Shown here: one piece after another, positions 14,053 to 15,811 of the stretch
Position numbering within the stretch: the first letter of the stretch is position 1
Layout: each line of letters starts with the position of its first letter
Assembly: GCA_003134675.1 (NCBI GenBank)
Contig: PLBZ01000084.1
Span: 1 to 15,811 of the forward strand
Reading direction: 5' to 3'
DNA: 15,811 nt
From: Solirubrobacterales bacterium
Lineage (GTDB): Bacteria > Actinomycetota > Thermoleophilia > Solirubrobacterales > Solirubrobacteraceae
Notes under the pieces: generated by a model
Databases searched by the model: none
What the model was told of the DNA's origin: nothing
The model's input: only the letters and a program-made list of their open reading frames with translations
Made by a program: the position numbers and the translations under genes

Positions 14053-14079
14053 GCACCCGGGAGGCGTCCTACTGCGGAA

Positions 14080-14152
14080 TGGAGCTAGAGGGGCTCGAAC
14101 CCTCGACCTCCGCCATGCCATGGCGGCGCTCTCCCAGCTGAGCTATAGCCCC
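14080..14152 (-). tRNA. tRNA-Ala (anticodon GGC)
   Basis: The minus strand folds into a full cloverleaf of 73 nt. The acceptor GGGGCTA pairs with TAGCTCC. The D-arm is GCTCAGCTGGGAGAGC and the anticodon stem CCGCC/GGCGG encloses loop ATGGCAT with anticodon GGC. The T-arm is GAGGG-TTCGAAC-CCCTC and the discriminator is A. The third pair of the acceptor is G3:U70, the main identity element for alanyl-tRNA synthetase. No CCA is encoded after the discriminator (TTCCG follows), so it must be added by the nucleotidyltransferase. Confidence 0.96.
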
Positions 14153-14197
14153 AGGAAGCTCAAATCCTAGCGGCCCGGCGCGAGGTCTCACGCGACC

Positions 14198-14698
14198 TCA
14201 TTCCGGCGGGATGAACTCCGGCACGTCGAGGTCTTCGCCGGGCTCGTCGGGGCCGCGGGTGGCGGGCCCGGGTCCGGCTTGGTCCAAGCGGGCGGTCATG
14301 CTGCCGTGGGCGAGGCGCACGTCGCGGATCAGGCGCTCGGCGTTGTTGCGCAGTGAGACCGAGAGCTCGCGCAGGTTGCGGGAGATCTCGGTGCCCTCGC
14401 GCAGGACCTCGCGCGCGGCGACGTGGGCCTCGCCGACGATCTCGCGGGCGTCGGTGCGCGCCTTCGCGCGCACCTCCTGGGCCTGCTCGTGGCTGGTGGT
14501 CTCGGCCTGGGTGCGGGCGGCGGCGAGGATCTCCTGCGCCTCCTCCTCGGCCGCCTGGACGCGGTTGGCGGCGGCGCGGTCGGCTTCGGCGATGCGCTCG
14601 CTGGCGCGCGCCTCGGCCTGGGCGCGCAGCTCCTCCGCGGCGCGTTCTGCGGCTTCGACGATGCCGGCCACCTGCGCGGACACGTGGTCGGGCTCCAT
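14198..14698 (-). CDS. Coiled-coil protein, DivIVA- or F0-b-like
   Basis: A 166-residue, highly charged helical protein. Residues 8-128 are almost entirely Ala/Glu/Arg-rich with heptad-like spacing and no proline (VEAAERAAEELRAQAEARAS and similar), so a long coiled coil is expected. A Pro/Gly/acidic tail follows (PGPATRGPDEPGEDLDVPEF). There is no signal peptide or membrane segment, so it is probably cytoplasmic. Actinobacterial DivIVA-like or cellulose-binding-annotated proteins and ATP synthase b-subunit stalks share this composition; I cannot choose between them. It ends 45 bases from the tRNA gene and diverges from the DJ-1/PfpI gene. No clear Shine-Dalgarno is seen before ATG 14698. Confidence 0.75.
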   Translation of the reverse strand: MEPDHVSAQVAGIVEAAERAAEELRAQAEARASERIAEADRAAANRVQAAEEEAQEILAAARTQAETTSHEQAQEVRAKARTDAREIVGEAHVAAREVLREGTEISRNLRELSVSLRNNAERLIRDVRLAHGSMTARLDQAGPGPATRGPDEPGEDLDVPEFIPPE

Positions 14699-14738
14699 GC
14701 GGTCATGGTAAACCGTGAGACTCCTCCTCTAAACCGGC

Positions 14739-14744
14739 AAGGAG
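14739..14744 (+). promoter_or_regulatory. Ribosome-binding site fixing the DJ-1/PfpI start
   Basis: AAGGAG lies 8 bases before GTG 14753. It selects this start over the in-frame ATG at 14705 and much longer upstream openings, which would read through the antisense of the coiled-coil gene. Confidence 0.7.
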
Positions 14745-14752
14745 ACGAGCAG

Positions 14753-15382
14753 GTGGAGATCACAATTCTCATATTCGACCGCCTGACCGCCCTGGACGCG
14801 GTCGGCCCGTACGAGGTGCTGAGCCGCCTCCCGGACGCGACGGTCACGTTCGTGGCCGAGGAGCCGGGAGCGAAGCGCACCGGCAACGGATTCCTGGCGT
14901 TGACGGCTGACGCGTCGCTGACGGATGTGCCCGATCCTGACGTCGTGCTGGTCCCCGGCGGTGTCGGTCAGGAGGGGCTGATGGATGACGGGCCGGTGCA
15001 CGAGTGGCTGCGCAGGGTGCACGAGACCTCGACGTGGACGACCTCGGTGTGCACCGGCTCGCTGATCCTCGCCGCCGCGGGACTGCTCGAGGGCAAGCGC
15101 GCGACCAGTCATTGGCTGGCGCTCGAGGAGCTGGGCCGGCTTGGAGCGATTCCGGTGTCCGAGCGGGTCGTCTTCGACGGCAAGATCGTCACCGCCGCGG
15201 GTGTGTCCGCCGGCGTCGACATGGCGCTGACGCTCGCGGCGGAGATCGCGGGCGATCAGGTGGCGCAGGCGATTCAGCTGAGCATCGAGTACGACCCGCA
15301 TCCGCCGTTCGACGCCGGCTCGCCCGAGAAGGCGCCGGCGGAGATCGTGGAGGCGCTGCGCGAACGCGCTCGCTTCACCTGA
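14753..15382 (+). CDS. DJ-1/PfpI family protein (isonitrile hydratase-like)
   Basis: A 209-residue protein from GTG 14753, beginning MEITILIFDRLTALDAVGPYEVL, the usual start of the DJ-1/PfpI subgroup near isonitrile hydratase and the sensor domains of AraC-type regulators. The nucleophile elbow is TTSVCTGSLILAAAGLL with Cys100 and Thr101; Asp15 and the HW pair (His120) sit at expected positions, and VPGGVGQEG and VTAAGVSAGVDMAL are conserved blocks. Cys/Thr/Asp resembles the catalytic set of isonitrile hydratase, which converts isonitriles to N-formamides, but the true substrate is unknown. No DNA-binding domain is attached. leuS starts 27 bases downstream. Confidence 0.88.
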   Translation: MEITILIFDRLTALDAVGPYEVLSRLPDATVTFVAEEPGAKRTGNGFLALTADASLTDVPDPDVVLVPGGVGQEGLMDDGPVHEWLRRVHETSTWTTSVCTGSLILAAAGLLEGKRATSHWLALEELGRLGAIPVSERVVFDGKIVTAAGVSAGVDMALTLAAEIAGDQVAQAIQLSIEYDPHPPFDAGSPEKAPAEIVEALRERARFT

Positions 15383-15393
15383 TCGCCGCTCGC

Positions 15394-15399
15394 TAATCT
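15394..15399 (+). promoter_or_regulatory. Possible -10 box close to leuS
   Basis: TAATCT lies 10 bases before the leuS ATG, and no Shine-Dalgarno is present between them. Transcription from it would start about 3-4 bases before the ATG, giving a nearly leaderless message. No good -35 is seen. Confidence 0.25.
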
Positions 15400-15409
15400 G
15401 CGACGTCCG

Positions 15410-15811
15410 ATGGCCGAGCACCGTTATGACCCGCAGGAGATCGAGCCTCGCTGGCAGGCGCTGTGGGCGAAGGAGCGCACCTGGGAGGTCTCGAACGACG
15501 GCGACGCGAACGGGCGCAGCGACAGCGCCGAAGCGCCGACCTCCTACGTCTTGGAGATGCTTCCGTACCCGAGCGGGGAGCCGCACATCGGCCATCTGAA
15601 GGTCTACTCGGTGGGCGACGCGATCGCCCACTATCACCGCCGCACGGGCCACAGGGTGCTGCACCCGATGGGCTACGACGCGTTCGGGCTGCCGGCGGAG
15701 AACCACGCGATCAAGACGGGCGTGCACCCGCGCGACTCCACAGCCGCGTCGATCGAATCCTTCCAGCGCGAGTTCCGCCGCTGGGGGATCTCGATCGACT
15801 GGTCGCGCGAG
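15410..15811 (+). CDS. leuS: Leucyl-tRNA synthetase, N-terminal part (runs off the window)
   Basis: The first 134 codons of a class I aminoacyl-tRNA synthetase charging tRNA-Leu. The start MAEHRYDPQEIEPRWQALW is typical of LeuS. The Rossmann-fold ATP-binding motif is PHIGH (HIGH at 59-62) within PYPSGEPHIGHLKVYSVGD, followed by HPMGYDAFGLPAENHAI (85-101), which is specific enough to separate LeuS from IleRS and ValRS. A short acidic insert (NDGDANGRSDSAEAP, 29-43) sits before the first core strand. The catalytic KMSKS, the editing domain and the C-terminus lie beyond the end. Confidence 0.96.
   Translation, partial: MAEHRYDPQEIEPRWQALWAKERTWEVSNDGDANGRSDSAEAPTSYVLEMLPYPSGEPHIGHLKVYSVGDAIAHYHRRTGHRVLHPMGYDAFGLPAENHAIKTGVHPRDSTAASIESFQREFRRWGISIDWSRE

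Noticed and set aside
13743..14121. Minus-strand frames in the repeat array encoding repeated SGRPA-type peptides
   Set aside because: The peptide repetition simply reflects the DNA repeats; there is no initiation signal and they overlap the toxin gene or tRNA.
13679..14170. Plus-strand frame across the toxin gene end, repeats and tRNA
   Set aside because: It reads through the PIN toxin in another frame, the repeat array and the antisense of a tRNA; no coding signature.

Overview
The window is high-GC bacterial DNA. I infer an actinobacterium, most likely class Thermoleophilia (Solirubrobacterales-like). The first half carries the conserved actinobacterial order RNase E/G - rplU - rpmA - obgE - proB - proA - nadD - rsfS, with leuS a few kilobases downstream. 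The accessory genes include exported protein types I associate with that class: a Cys-module lipoprotein, a collagen-like protein with an N-terminal HLSYANVVAT signature, and a small exported beta-type protein. Taxonomy is inference from gene order and family memory; no search was run.

Positions 1-7371 form one dense plus-strand block. It holds the 3' end of an RNase E/G-like gene, ribosomal proteins L21 and L27, a small membrane protein, the ribosome-assembly GTPase Obg, the two first proline-biosynthesis enzymes (ProB, ProA), NAD biosynthesis (NadD), the ribosome silencing factor RsfS and an LtrA-family membrane protein. Several junctions overlap by 4 nt (GTGA or TTGA) and rplU/rpmA overlap by 11 nt, so the block looks translationally coupled. 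Its themes are ribosome function and assembly plus core metabolism.

Positions 7372-14079 are accessory, with mixed strands. In order they hold: an exported minus-strand protein; a small ABM-like protein; a lipoprotein-type peptidoglycan amidase; a SnoaL-like protein; a coupled minus-strand pair (DUF2182 membrane protein with a Met/His-rich tail, then a DUF899 thioredoxin-like protein); a coding-like fragment and a hairpin; a Ser/Thr/Pro-rich lipoprotein with a duplicated Cys module; a truncated AhpD/carboxymuconolactone-decarboxylase remnant; an exported collagen-like protein; a Phd/YefM-PIN toxin-antitoxin pair with a likely operator; and a GC-rich array of direct and inverted repeats.

Positions 14080-15811 return to ordinary chromosome: tRNA-Ala(GGC) on the minus strand, a minus-strand coiled-coil protein, a divergent DJ-1/PfpI protein, and the 5' part of leuS running off the end.

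The most interesting points are the DUF2182-DUF899 redox/metal-like pair, the repeat array next to the toxin-antitoxin locus and tRNA gene, the palindrome overlapping a possible extended -10 before the antitoxin, two gene remnants, and a small membrane protein inserted between rpmA and obgE. I saw no CRISPR array, rRNA, complete insertion sequence or riboswitch, and no convincing wholly new system.
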